This document shows, in pieces, positions 8,691 to 18,352 of a stretch of 44,257 nucleotides of DNA (the first letter of the stretch is position 1; the number at the start of each line of letters is the position of its first letter). The position numbers and the translations under genes are program-made. The DNA comes from an uncultured Lachnospiraceae bacterium. Lineage in GTDB: Bacteria; Bacillota; Clostridia; Lachnospirales; Lachnospiraceae. Under the pieces are notes generated by a model. The model was not told the origin of the DNA. It was given only the letters and a program-made list of their open reading frames with translations, and searched no databases. The DNA is taken from NCBI GenBank assembly GCA_945929965.1, contig CAMEOT010000023.1, positions 1-44,257 on the forward strand, in the 5' to 3' direction.

Positions 8691-10142
8691 ATGGCAGATG
8701 AGATTGCACAGGTAGTAGATCTGGAATATAAAGGAATCTATTACCTTTTAAAAGGTACCAAGGCAATGATTACCAGTATGGTGTCAGCAATTCAGGCACT
8801 TCATACATGGCAGCATAAAAAATGGCTGGAGAAACCGGGTAGCTGTTCCTGGCAGAAGATTCAGGAAGCAAGTGAAGGCATGGCTCCCATTCTGGAATTC
8901 CCGGCAGAGATGTTTGAAAAGACCATTGATATTACGAATGACAAGAGCATAAAAGGGGAAGGGTTTATTTCTCCCTTTGAATATTATTGCAGACAGAATG
9001 GCTTAAGATACTGCATTATGCCGGATTTAAACCCGTATGACGACTATATTCCGGTTGCTGTACTGGCACAGGATTTTGGAATGCATGATGAGCAGATCAA
9101 ATCCTTTATGCGCAAACGTGTGGAAAAGGAAGAAGCCGTAAAGGTAGATTATGATAAAAAGATCGGGGAAGCAAAGGAAAGACTGGAAAATGCAGAGTCT
9201 CCTGAGGAGAAAAAAGAAATAGAGAATGAAATCAGGGAGTTGGAAGAAGGTAAGAGTCAGAATGAAACCCTGTTACAGGAATCCAAGGAAAAGATGGAGA
9301 AAAATAATGTACTGGAATTTGCAGACTATCTGAAACAGGGAAAAGGAAGCTGCTTTGAAGATGATCCGGAGAAGGCTCTTAATCAGGCGCAGACTTGTGG
9401 AGTCGTGAAGGAGTTTATGGCCGATGACTGTATGTACCCGATCAGAGACAGTGGACTTGTTCCGGATAGCAAAGAGGTTTTTTATAATCAGAAGACTGGG
9501 GATGACACACTTCTTACCGTGAAAAGAAGCTTTGAAGTGGATGAAAACGGTGTCGTGTATTCTGTGTATGAGGTGACGGATCCGGTGAGTGGAGCAAAGA
9601 AAGCACCGATATCAGATAAGGGATATAGTAAGGAAGCGTGGATGGAAAGGCTTCCCCAGCTTTTGAAACAGGCAGGAATGTTAAGAGATCAGCCGTGTTC
9701 TGTTGTAAGGAGCGAAGAAGGGCTTAAGGATTATATCATGTCCATGGATGTAAATTTTACCCATGCCCGGGAAGACGGGCAGAATATTTCTGACACAATG
9801 AGGGCTGAAATGGAACAGGTAAAGAAGGATACCGCACAGACAGAGCGATATATTAAGTCCTATTATTCAACGGTTACGGTACCGGCAACACAGATCATGC
9901 CAAATGAAAAGCAGATTCTGTCACTGGAACTGGATGATGGTCTGGTGGAGGGAGTATCTCTTGTGGGGATGGATTCGGATAACGCTAAGATTAGTCTTAG
10001 GAGTGATGCAAAATATACCTATACCGGAGCAGATGGGCAGGAAAAGGTATTGACCGGAGACCAGATCATGAAGGCACTTTCTGAGAATAAGCAGGGCGAG
10101 AAGGTAGTGCAGACAGTTACACAGAAAGCCGGAGGCAGATAA
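8691..10142 (+). CDS. PcfB/DUF3801-like conjugation accessory protein
   Basis: 483 residues, no membrane helix. Residues 1-130 have the plan of DUF3801/PcfB proteins: an N-terminal helical part, then a small alpha/beta domain around 'FEYYCRQNGLRYCIMPDLNP' that resembles the family's region comparing 'soft' and 'known' residues. A charged coiled coil follows (about 135-205), then a beta-rich tail. PcfB in pCF10 is a relaxosome accessory that binds the coupling protein. Here the gene directly precedes the VirD4 gene, which supports that reading. Family assignment is by eye and tentative; the long C-terminal half is not recognised. Confidence 0.5.
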   Translation: MADEIAQVVDLEYKGIYYLLKGTKAMITSMVSAIQALHTWQHKKWLEKPGSCSWQKIQEASEGMAPILEFPAEMFEKTIDITNDKSIKGEGFISPFEYYCRQNGLRYCIMPDLNPYDDYIPVAVLAQDFGMHDEQIKSFMRKRVEKEEAVKVDYDKKIGEAKERLENAESPEEKKEIENEIRELEEGKSQNETLLQESKEKMEKNNVLEFADYLKQGKGSCFEDDPEKALNQAQTCGVVKEFMADDCMYPIRDSGLVPDSKEVFYNQKTGDDTLLTVKRSFEVDENGVVYSVYEVTDPVSGAKKAPISDKGYSKEAWMERLPQLLKQAGMLRDQPCSVVRSEEGLKDYIMSMDVNFTHAREDGQNISDTMRAEMEQVKKDTAQTERYIKSYYSTVTVPATQIMPNEKQILSLELDDGLVEGVSLVGMDSDNAKISLRSDAKYTYTGADGQEKVLTGDQIMKALSENKQGEKVVQTVTQKAGGR

Positions 10143-10156
10143 AGGGGGAACAATGA

Positions 10157-12496
10157 ATGCAAAGGACAAGTTCCGTCAAGAAACACACAAGAAGCGTTAA
10201 GGAAACCGTAGTTATCTACCTGATTGGAGTCAGTATCTGTGTATATCTTGGGTTTTTGTGTGGTGCAGTGTGGATATCAGGGAATGATTTCAATGAATTT
10301 ATGAACAATTTCCAGAGCTTTGTGATTGATGGACACCATTATATTGTGGGAGTCACATCTGCCACATGGAAATTTGTACTGGTATATATGATCGGATGGT
10401 CAATGGCATTTATTATCATATTTACAAGAATTGAGCATCCCTTTGCCGGAGAGGAATATGGCAGGGCAAGATGGGGAGATGCCAAGGAATTTACCAGACA
10501 GTTTGCAAATCATGACGAAAAAAATGAAGTAGAGGTTGTTACCGGGGATGTGCGACTTACACATCCCTTACGTGTAAATACAGCAAATTACTGGATTGCG
10601 GAAGGAGTATATCTGTCTATCCACAACGAAAAGACTTCAAACCTGAATATGCTGGTAGTCGGGCCTCCGGGATCCGGTAAATCCTTCCGGTTAGCAAGAC
10701 CTTTATTGTCACAGCTTTGCGGAAATTTCTTAGCGACCGATCCCAAAGGAGAACTTTATAAGCAGACAGGGCAGTATTTTGAGGATAATGGATATGAAGT
10801 CATGGTTATGAACGTGGAATCGGAGGATGGAATGCCTATGAGCATTCATTTTAATCCGTTTCGCTATATCCGTAATGAATCAGATATTATGAGCATTGCC
10901 GGAATTTTGATGAAAGCAACGACTCTGGCAGAAGATAACGGAAGCAGCGATCAGTTTTTTGAACAGTCTGCAGAAGTACTGCTTACCAGTATTATTTATC
11001 TGATTCACTATTATTATCCCAAGGAAGAGCAAAACTGGGAGACCTTTGTAATGCTTTTGAATGCAACGTGCGTTTATACAAAGAACGATGGATCCATAGA
11101 TAACCGGGCAGGTGGTATCCTTGATATTGAAATGAGGGCACAAAAGTACTGGAAAGAAGAATGCGGAAATGATTCAGACTTCCCGGGATTTATCGAGGTG
11201 GAGAAGTTTTATCATGGAGCAGCGGAGACAACCAGTTCCATTGTGGCATCATTAGATGCACACTGCAGATATATGAAACTAAAGTGTGTCATTGATCTTT
11301 TGTCAGAGGACGAAATACATATTGCAGACAGTTTTGGATATTCCAAGCCCTGTAAGGAAGCAGGAACGGGAAAGAGAATTCTGTATATCGTGACCAGTGA
11401 GGATAAGAGATATTATGACTGGATTCCTTCGATGGTGTATTCGCTGTTTTTTGACGAGCTTTATCATCTGACGGCAATAGATCCTGCTCTTCATGAGACT
11501 CTGCCGGTGCATCTTACCTTCTTAATGGATGAATTTGCAAATGTCACGCTGCCGGATTCCTTTGTGGAGAAGCTGTCTACCATGCGTTCCCGAAATATGA
11601 GTGCCGTAATTATTGTGCAGAACCTGATCCAGTTAAAAAGAAAGTTTCCAAAGTTTGATATGGATAAGGACTTGATCGGTAACTGTTCTATCATAGATAT
11701 TTTGGGAGCACCGGATATGGATTCCTGCGAATACCTGTCCAAACATTTTGGCACACAGACCATTCATAAAGCCAGTGAATCGGATGCAAAGGACTATAAG
11801 GGGCAGAGTTCCCGCTCAGAGGATGTTATGCAAAAGAGTCTGTTATCTGCAGAGGACATTTTTGCCATGAAAAAAGATGGGGAATGCGCTATTGTGGTGA
11901 AAGGGACAGAACCCTTATATCAGACAAAATGTCAGATGGAAAAGACAGATTTTGTAAAGCTGCTGTGCAGAAAAAAGAATCCGTATGATCCGAGAAAACA
12001 GCGGATAAAGAGAGAGAGGAAATATAAAAATAATGATCCGGTCATGTTAAGTGGCAAAAAAGCAAGGGAAGAAGCAAAGAGGCTATTGGATGCCGGGGAA
12101 GAAATCAGACATATTACGGTAGAAGAAGCACTTGTTTACAAAGAAGCCATCAAAATGGAAGTGGAACCAAAGGAGATTGTGCTTTCCATGAAGGAAAGGC
12201 AGAAACTTTTGGAGAATGCCAAAAGATATGAGGAAAAGCATTCTATGATGCAAAAGATCACATTAGAGGAATTCCATTATAATTCGGATGGATCAGTGTG
12301 CGACCAGAAGGAATATGAAAGAAGATGCCTTGTGGTGAGAAGCTTAATTAATAATGGCTTTTCTAATGTGTTGATAAGATTTTTAAAACCTCTTATTTCA
12401 AACGGCTACAGCTATTCCATGATTCGGGAACTGTTTAATGAAAATTCTGAGACAGAGGAAGTAAGAGATTTTATCGAGCAGGTGAAACTGGCATAA
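10157..12496 (+). CDS. virD4: VirD4/TraG-family coupling ATPase
   Basis: 779 residues. Two N-terminal membrane helices (about 18-40 and 70-92) are followed by a cytoplasmic ATPase with Walker A GPPGSGKS (169-176) and Walker B FLMDEFANV (Asp458). It brings the relaxase-DNA complex to the secretion channel. A C-terminal extension of about 170 charged residues after the ATPase core is longer than in many relatives and may bind cargo. It is the last gene of the operon, and a terminator follows at 12,531. Its presence shows the system exports DNA or proteins rather than only building a pilus. Confidence 0.93.
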   Translation: MQRTSSVKKHTRSVKETVVIYLIGVSICVYLGFLCGAVWISGNDFNEFMNNFQSFVIDGHHYIVGVTSATWKFVLVYMIGWSMAFIIIFTRIEHPFAGEEYGRARWGDAKEFTRQFANHDEKNEVEVVTGDVRLTHPLRVNTANYWIAEGVYLSIHNEKTSNLNMLVVGPPGSGKSFRLARPLLSQLCGNFLATDPKGELYKQTGQYFEDNGYEVMVMNVESEDGMPMSIHFNPFRYIRNESDIMSIAGILMKATTLAEDNGSSDQFFEQSAEVLLTSIIYLIHYYYPKEEQNWETFVMLLNATCVYTKNDGSIDNRAGGILDIEMRAQKYWKEECGNDSDFPGFIEVEKFYHGAAETTSSIVASLDAHCRYMKLKCVIDLLSEDEIHIADSFGYSKPCKEAGTGKRILYIVTSEDKRYYDWIPSMVYSLFFDELYHLTAIDPALHETLPVHLTFLMDEFANVTLPDSFVEKLSTMRSRNMSAVIIVQNLIQLKRKFPKFDMDKDLIGNCSIIDILGAPDMDSCEYLSKHFGTQTIHKASESDAKDYKGQSSRSEDVMQKSLLSAEDIFAMKKDGECAIVVKGTEPLYQTKCQMEKTDFVKLLCRKKNPYDPRKQRIKRERKYKNNDPVMLSGKKAREEAKRLLDAGEEIRHITVEEALVYKEAIKMEVEPKEIVLSMKERQKLLENAKRYEEKHSMMQKITLEEFHYNSDGSVCDQKEYERRCLVVRSLINNGFSNVLIRFLKPLISNGYSYSMIRELFNENSETEEVRDFIEQVKLA

Positions 12497-12530
12497 GGAA
12501 AAATGAATAAAATAAAGTGAAAAATTAAGA

Positions 12531-12567
12531 GGAAGAAGGTGTAGTTTATATGCGTTCTTCCTTTTTT
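12531..12567 (+). terminator. Terminator ending the first conjugation operon
   Basis: GGAAGAA (12531-12537) pairs with TTCTTCC (12555-12561), followed by T6. It lies 35 nt after the virD4 stop and before the K+ channel gene. Confidence 0.75.
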
Positions 12568-12608
12568 ATGTTATACTTTAGAAAATCTAACTTATGAGGG
12601 ATGCTTCT

Positions 12609-13337
12609 ATGGGATGGAGAAAAAGACTGTACAGCATTATTGAAGTAGCAGATGAAGATGATAAGATAAGTAAATTGTATGACTGGTTTATGATGCTTGT
12701 CATTATCGTGAGTATTGTGCCACTTGCTTTTAAAGAAAATAGTACACTTCTTCTGATGCTTGATAAAATAACGGTAACCATATTTATCGTAGACTATGTG
12801 CTGCGACTTATAACAGCAGATATTAAGATGGGAAAGGGAGCGCTTTCCTTTGTTCTGTATCCTTTTTCGGGAATGGCAATTCTCGATCTGTTATCCATTC
12901 TCCCTTCGGTAACCATTTTAAACAGCAGCCTTAAACTGCTTAAAATATTGCGATTATTCAGGACATTCAGAGTATTTAGGGTATTTAAGGCAGTCAGATA
13001 TTCTAAAAGCATCAACATGGTAATTAATGTATTCAAGAGACAAAAAGATTCCCTGATTACGGTATGCATACTGGCAGGAGGCTATATTCTTGTATCCGCA
13101 CTGGTGGTATTTAATGTGGAACCCGAGACATTTCCCACATTTTTTGATGCCATATACTGGGCTACGGTGTCACTTACTACCGTAGGATATGGGGATATCT
13201 ATGCAACATCTACGGCAGGAAAGGTTATAACCATGTTGTCTGCTGTATTTGGCATAGCAATCGTGGCACTGCCTGCAGGTATTGTAACAGCAGGATATAT
13301 GAGCGAACTGGAAGAGAATAAAAAGACGGAGGAATAA
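12609..13337 (+). CDS. Six-helix voltage-gated-type K+ channel
   Basis: 242 residues from this start. Six membrane helices include an S4-like segment rich in Arg and Lys (RLFRTFRVFRVFKAVR, about residues 112-127). The pore loop carries the K+ selectivity filter TVGYGD (191-196). It conducts K+ across the cytoplasmic membrane. A GAGGG stretch 8 nt upstream supports ATG 12609 over the upstream in-frame ATG at 12594. It opens the cargo block; the zinc-ribbon gene starts 4 nt after its stop. A role in host physiology or in a membrane-acting defence unit is inference only. Confidence 0.88.
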   Translation: MGWRKRLYSIIEVADEDDKISKLYDWFMMLVIIVSIVPLAFKENSTLLLMLDKITVTIFIVDYVLRLITADIKMGKGALSFVLYPFSGMAILDLLSILPSVTILNSSLKLLKILRLFRTFRVFRVFKAVRYSKSINMVINVFKRQKDSLITVCILAGGYILVSALVVFNVEPETFPTFFDAIYWATVSLTTVGYGDIYATSTAGKVITMLSAVFGIAIVALPAGIVTAGYMSELEENKKTEE

Positions 13338-13341
13338 CGAT

Positions 13342-14376
13342 ATGAAACTGGTAGATATGGTATGTCCTAACTGTGGGGCAAAGATTCAGGCAGATGCAGA
13401 TATGGGAAGTGCAAAATGTGAACATTGTGGTTCTACCTTTTTACTGGATGATGAAGCGGTTCATGTAAAGTACGATAATGCATATGAAGCAGGTTATCAG
13501 TTTGAAAAGGGAAGACAGCAGGCGCAGGCAGAAGCAAGGCGGATGGAAAATGAGCGCAGGGTAGATACCGGAAATATAGTTTCGCAGGAAGTAGTGGCAT
13601 CGAAGAAAAGAAAGACCTGGCTGTGGGTACTTGGATGGATCTGCATTTTTCCGTTGCCTTTAACCATATTGATGCTTAGAAAAAAAGATATGAAGCCGGG
13701 AATCAAGTGGGGCATCATTGCCGTGGCATGGATTGCATATTTTGCGATAGCAGCTTCTGATGACACGGAGACCACAAAAGAGGAGAGCATAGTGGAAACC
13801 CAGACGGTAGTAGAGAGAGTGGAGAATTCATCTTTTGAAACAATACAGGCGTTGGAGAGTGCTCAAACGGAAAGTGTGGAAGAGACAGAAACAGTGGCAG
13901 ATACGGAAAATGCAGAAACTGTGAAATCTGGAAGTGAAATTATAGAGGCTGCGGTTGCAGAGTTTAACAGTATTTCAGATTCTGAACTAACCTACGTGGA
14001 GGATTTTACACCATCTGACAGATCCGGAAACCATTATCAGACGGAATTTCGGCTGGCTGCTTATAAGGATGCCATAGGAAAAAGTTATCTTTTGAGAGAA
14101 ACGCAGGTAGATATTGTGGAGCGGGATTCCCTGACACAGAAAGGAATCCTTCGGGTGTATGCGCACAGAGCTTCTGCAGATGACTGCGTTTTGCTGATAG
14201 ATCAGTTTTCACAAGTATTATCTGAAGAAACAACCGATGCTGAAATTGCAGAAGCTGTAGCTGCTTTTATCGGCAACAAGGAAGCAAATGGATATTATTA
14301 TGGGGATCTGGGACTTGTGATTACCGGAAATGATGAAAACGGATATGAATTTCTTATGAAATCGAAGAATGATTGA
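13342..14376 (+). CDS. Zinc-ribbon membrane protein, function unknown
   Basis: 344 residues. The N-terminal zinc ribbon has CPNCGAK (8-11) and CEHCGS. A charged linker and two hydrophobic segments follow (about 93-110 and 121-140), then an acidic Glu/Thr-rich stretch (about 145-195) and a C-terminal globular domain of about 140 residues. Proteins with this plan are common in Clostridia and lack a clear assigned function. The gene is 4 nt after the channel gene and overlaps the next reading frame, so the three are probably co-transcribed. GGAGG precedes the start. Confidence 0.7.
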   Translation: MKLVDMVCPNCGAKIQADADMGSAKCEHCGSTFLLDDEAVHVKYDNAYEAGYQFEKGRQQAQAEARRMENERRVDTGNIVSQEVVASKKRKTWLWVLGWICIFPLPLTILMLRKKDMKPGIKWGIIAVAWIAYFAIAASDDTETTKEESIVETQTVVERVENSSFETIQALESAQTESVEETETVADTENAETVKSGSEIIEAAVAEFNSISDSELTYVEDFTPSDRSGNHYQTEFRLAAYKDAIGKSYLLRETQVDIVERDSLTQKGILRVYAHRASADDCVLLIDQFSQVLSEETTDAEIAEAVAAFIGNKEANGYYYGDLGLVITGNDENGYEFLMKSKND

Positions 14377-14386
14377 GGTGTCATAT

Positions 14387-15415
14387 ATGCAAATACATTA
14401 TTTTCAAAGATATCATTCCAAAGAAAATGTAGATACTTCCAATACAATGTTAATGTTATCGAGGCTGTATAATTATAATGCCGATAAATTTTTTGCCATG
14501 TTAAATGCACTGATTCTAAAAGAAGACGAGAGCCCGGAACTCTCCTTTGATTTACAGGTAGTAGGTGACGAAAGTGTACCAGATGCCGTAATCAGCCAAA
14601 AGAGTTTTAAGATAGTGGTGGAAACAAAACTGCATAATCAGTTTTATAAAGAGCAGCTTGTCAAACATTTGGGGCAGTTTGGCAGGGAAGATATAAAAAT
14701 TCTTTTAACACTGGATCCAAGACCCATGAAACAGAAGTTGTTTGAAGAAATGACGACAGTACTTAAAAAATATAATAGTGAGAATAAGGAATGTCTTGTG
14801 AGTCCCATTAAACACGTTAATTTAACATTTGAAAAACTTGTGGCAGCCATGGAAGACATCATAGACGATAGAGATACGGAGATCATTTCGGTCATGGATG
14901 ATTATAAAAAGTATTGTTTTGATGAGCAGTTGATACCGGATGGCTATAAATGGATGAGAGCCATTGTAGCAGGTACTACATTTGATGACAACATGGAACT
15001 AAATCTCTTTTACGATAAGGAATCCCGGAAATATTCTGACCATGGGTATATAGGTCTTTATACGGATAAAAGTATCAGAGGAATAGGGAAACTAAAGAAG
15101 ACTATTATAGCAGTTGAGAAAGATGGGCAGATGACATATCATGCTGAGGATGGAGAGTCTCCGACAAAGGAAGAGATTGACAGAATTAATGAGGCAATCA
15201 AACGTGCAGTGGACTATGGATATAATTTGAAAACAGTCAGTCACAGATATTTTATGGTAGAGAAATTTTATCCGATAGATTTTAGAAAAACCAGTAAGAA
15301 TCCCATTCAGAAAAGTAAATTTTTTAACCTCGCAGAGATGTTCGGATATCAGACAATGCCGGACACGGAACAGATTGCGAAAGATCTTGATGGTAAGTCA
15401 TGGGAAGAGTTTTGA
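14387..15415 (+). CDS. PD-(D/E)XK nuclease-like protein
   Basis: 342 residues. A PD-(D/E)XK-type active site is visible: PD with Asp66, a 12-residue spacer, then Glu79-Thr-Lys81 in VVETKL, set between beta-rich stretches. This core is typical of restriction-type and repair nucleases. The remaining about 240 residues are not recognised. GAGGTG 8 nt before ATG 14387 favours this start over ATG 14369, which lies inside the previous gene. Inference: a cargo nuclease, possibly defensive, working with its channel and zinc-ribbon neighbours. The motif alone does not prove activity. Confidence 0.6.
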   Translation: MQIHYFQRYHSKENVDTSNTMLMLSRLYNYNADKFFAMLNALILKEDESPELSFDLQVVGDESVPDAVISQKSFKIVVETKLHNQFYKEQLVKHLGQFGREDIKILLTLDPRPMKQKLFEEMTTVLKKYNSENKECLVSPIKHVNLTFEKLVAAMEDIIDDRDTEIISVMDDYKKYCFDEQLIPDGYKWMRAIVAGTTFDDNMELNLFYDKESRKYSDHGYIGLYTDKSIRGIGKLKKTIIAVEKDGQMTYHAEDGESPTKEEIDRINEAIKRAVDYGYNLKTVSHRYFMVEKFYPIDFRKTSKNPIQKSKFFNLAEMFGYQTMPDTEQIAKDLDGKSWEEF

Positions 15416-15518
15416 TGTAACAAGAAATGGTGATGAATCAGAATGAGTTACTGGTTACTATAAAAAAGAAGTATTTGTTAACAAGGAGCAAAATCAAAAA
15501 TCACACAGATTTAAGAAT

Positions 15519-17189
15519 ATGGTGGCAGCTATGAGCAGATTTTTGGATGATTATTTTGATCAGGGATATAATGACGAAAACCCGATGCCGGTGGACGTTT
15601 TGATTTCCGTTATACAGGATATGAAGAACAGACAGGAAGGGAATGCCCTGCCGGATACTATCGGTGCAGAGTATTATTTCCTGCAGGATTTTATTACTCT
15701 GGATATGGACTGTGATTTCCCTTACATAGAAAAGGATTTTCTGAAACACTGTAGTGATAAGCTGCCTGAATTCCTAAAATATACAAGAAATATAGATCTT
15801 GATGCCAGATATAACGAAAATATAGCTGTGGCTTTGCAGAAAAAGATTTTATATGTCATTTACGGCGGAGCGCAGAGTGGTGACGTTTATTGCAGGGAAC
15901 TGTTAAAATATCTCTTTAAAATTTATCATAGAAATCTGTACCGGACACTTAAAAGATTCCGCACGATTTCCATGGACGAAATACTGGGTCTTTCTGATGA
16001 AAAAGAGGAAAACAGCCAGCTGGGTGTCGTGGGAATGGTACTTATCATGTGTCCGCTTATGGGAATTACATTTTCGGATGAAGTGTCCGTTTTATACTTC
16101 TATCTGATAAAAAAGATGGAAGACTGGAAAAGAGAAGAATACATTGAAAGAGAGTTCCCGGAAGATGGACTTTTTGAAGAGTGCATGAAGACCGTGGATG
16201 CCTGGATGGATGATGAAAAACTAAGTTCCAAAAATAAGTATGGAAAGAAATATTATGCAGATGAGAGATTTGCGGAAGAATGCATGAATTACTTTAATTA
16301 TCCCGGGGATTTTCCTTTTACGTCTCTGGAAAATTTTATGGGACTTCGCATAGAGATGACACGAACCCTGATGACTCTTAAAATGAATCATCCGAAAAAA
16401 GAGTACACTTACGAACAGATCCAGCATCTTACAATGATCTATACGCTCTGCTCTACCATAGCAGATATCGCAGACCGGTTTGACATGGAGACAGATTATC
16501 TTCTTTCTAAGTATGACTTTGATTACGATGATGACGAAGACAGTCTTTTTGATCCGAAAAAGATTGAAGTGTATAAAGAGAAAGAAAAAACAGAGCCAGA
16601 GGTTTTGAAAACGAAAGCATCCAGTACACCGGTATCGTCAGAAACAGAGGAAAATGAAGACGAATACTTAAAAGAGATAGCGAGACTTAGAAGCAGTCTG
16701 GATGAAAAAGACCGGGAAATCAAAAGACTAAGAGATGCTTATAGTGAAGCAAAAGCTTCCAGAAAAGAAGCAGAAGAGATGGTACATCGGTATGAGAGTG
16801 AAAGGGAAGAACTGATTGCCTTAAGAGAGTTTGCGTATCAGACACAGCAGGAAGAAGAAATAAGAAACGATTTGTCTATAGAGGAAATGAAAGCTGCCAT
16901 TAAGGGAAAAAAGATTGCAATTATAGGCGGTCATGTAAACTGGCATAATAAGTTAAAACAGCAATTCCCTGACTGGAGATTTGTACTTAGTGAAGCTTCC
17001 AAAACGGTAGACGGAAAGATGTTAGAAGGGTGTGAGAAGGTTTATTTTTATACCGATCATATGAGCCATGTGATCTATGGCAAGTTTATAGCTGCGGTCA
17101 GAGAACGGAAGATTCCTTTTGGATATCTTGGGAGCATTCACATAGAAAGTGTGATAAAGCAGGTGTATGAAGATTTGTGTGGGGAATGA
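15519..17189 (+). CDS. DUF2325 protein with coiled coil
   Basis: 556 residues. Residues 1-350 are a helical region I do not recognise. A coiled coil follows (about 375-455), then a C-terminal DUF2325 domain (about 465-556) with KKIAIIGGHVNWHNKLKQ, 'VYFYTDHMSHVIYG' and 'PFGYLGSIHIESV'. DUF2325 has a Rossmann-like look, and its biochemical role is not established. An in-frame ATG at 15531 is an alternative start. The 100 bp before the gene hold nothing clear. It ends the cargo block. Confidence 0.75.
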   Translation: MVAAMSRFLDDYFDQGYNDENPMPVDVLISVIQDMKNRQEGNALPDTIGAEYYFLQDFITLDMDCDFPYIEKDFLKHCSDKLPEFLKYTRNIDLDARYNENIAVALQKKILYVIYGGAQSGDVYCRELLKYLFKIYHRNLYRTLKRFRTISMDEILGLSDEKEENSQLGVVGMVLIMCPLMGITFSDEVSVLYFYLIKKMEDWKREEYIEREFPEDGLFEECMKTVDAWMDDEKLSSKNKYGKKYYADERFAEECMNYFNYPGDFPFTSLENFMGLRIEMTRTLMTLKMNHPKKEYTYEQIQHLTMIYTLCSTIADIADRFDMETDYLLSKYDFDYDDDEDSLFDPKKIEVYKEKEKTEPEVLKTKASSTPVSSETEENEDEYLKEIARLRSSLDEKDREIKRLRDAYSEAKASRKEAEEMVHRYESEREELIALREFAYQTQQEEEIRNDLSIEEMKAAIKGKKIAIIGGHVNWHNKLKQQFPDWRFVLSEASKTVDGKMLEGCEKVYFYTDHMSHVIYGKFIAAVRERKIPFGYLGSIHIESVIKQVYEDLCGE

Positions 17190-17364
17190 TGCCAACGAAA
17201 CGTTGATACATAAAAGCCGGATGCCATCAGCCTATGTCAGTAAAATTAACATTTGAGCAGAAAATAGCAGTTTCGTGTAAAAATGTATTGCTCGACCGGG
17301 ATGCCCTATAGATGCTATGATACATATATCAGCTGATGGAAAAGAAAACCGGAGGTATTTTTAT

Positions 17365-18099
17365 ATGAAAACAAGAGAAATCCGATTTGGAAGAAATCTA
17401 AAGGCATTACGGCAAATTCATGATGTAAAACAACAGCAGTTAGCGGATGAACTGCATATGGCCAGGCAGACGATCTCCATGTGGGAGAAAGGAAATGGAA
17501 GAGCGAGTATCTATGATCTGGATGCGATCTGCAGCTATTTTGATGTGTCCATAGATCAGATGATGTACGGAAAAATTGTATCCCCGGATCAGTATCAGAC
17601 ACTGGAAGATAGTGACAAAAAGGAACAGACAACCGGAGAGGAAGAACTGGTTGGCTTGCTGGAGGAGGATATTTACGAGTGCTTCCCCCCGATTGTGATT
17701 GATTTTGGCATTCTTATGACGATTGCACTGGAATTAAAGCGTATCGGATATGAAGTAATAGAAGTGTTTGGCAATGGATTTTCGGTGTTTACAAAAACGA
17801 AAATAGAGAGGGAGAGACTGAAAAGGGATATTTATGAAGTCGGAGATTCCCTGATCCATTGTGATAATGAAAGAATTAGCAATCATAGAGATGAGGTAGA
17901 GGCAAGAGTCTGGGAAGTAAAAAGTCAGATCGTTGAGGAAACTATGACAACCATCCTTGGAAAGGAGCCGGAAGAATTTGCCTACCTCTGGTATGACGAA
18001 GAGGATAATGTCAGAGGCTATGCGGATACCGAAGAAGAATGCATCGAACAGGCAAGACATCAGGCCTGTACAAAGTTTCGGATCATGGATAACATATAG
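17365..18099 (+). CDS. XRE-family HTH regulator with extra C-terminal domain
   Basis: 244 residues. Residues 7-62 form an XRE/Cro-CI helix-turn-helix ('LKALRQIHDVKQQQLADEL', then ARQTISMWEKG). A C-terminal half of about 170 residues, acidic and alpha/beta, is not recognised. GGAGG at 17351-17355 fixes the start at 17365. It stands between the cargo block and the second conjugation operon, immediately upstream of a G-rich leader and terminator, so it is a plausible regulator of that operon (inference). The 175 bp before it contain no clear gene. Confidence 0.8.
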   Translation: MKTREIRFGRNLKALRQIHDVKQQQLADELHMARQTISMWEKGNGRASIYDLDAICSYFDVSIDQMMYGKIVSPDQYQTLEDSDKKEQTTGEEELVGLLEEDIYECFPPIVIDFGILMTIALELKRIGYEVIEVFGNGFSVFTKTKIERERLKRDIYEVGDSLIHCDNERISNHRDEVEARVWEVKSQIVEETMTTILGKEPEEFAYLWYDEEDNVRGYADTEEECIEQARHQACTKFRIMDNI

Positions 18100-18160
18100 T
18101 CTTTCAAAGAACCATGTTTGTAGTACCGGATCTTTTGTTAAATTTATAAGTTTATCATCA

Positions 18161-18193
18161 ACCCCCTGGGAGTCGGGCAGGGGTGGGGGTGGG
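18161..18193 (+). promoter_or_regulatory. G-rich leader: hairpin or G-quadruplex candidate
   Basis: Five G runs (3, 3, 4, 5 and 3 G) with gaps of 4, 2, 1 and 1 nt fit the G3+N1-7 quadruplex rule. The same DNA can form the hairpin ACCCCTG/CAGGGGT. It lies in the untranslated leader of the second conjugation operon, about 60 nt before the leader terminator. Such a G cluster is unusual in this AT-leaning window. Confidence 0.5.
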
Positions 18194-18235
18194 AATGGTA
18201 CCATAAAAGTACTTTGCCCTAAAATAATTCTTAAG

Positions 18236-18275
18236 ACCTTGTGGCTGTAAAACGCAGTCATGAGGTTTTTCTTTT
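18236..18275 (+). terminator. Leader terminator before the second conjugation operon
   Basis: A 12-bp stem (18236-18247 with 18255-18266, three G-U pairs) is followed by TTTTTCTTTT. It can end the XRE-regulator transcript, or act as an attenuator for the Maff2-to-CpaB operon that starts 78 nt later. The surrounding leader (18100-18352) has no other gene. Confidence 0.75.
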
Positions 18276-18352
18276 GTCTAAAAATTCTACGAAATAGGTC
18301 TTTTAACGTCCCACTTAACTTCTGAAAAGAAATGAAGGAAGGAGGAGCGCTC

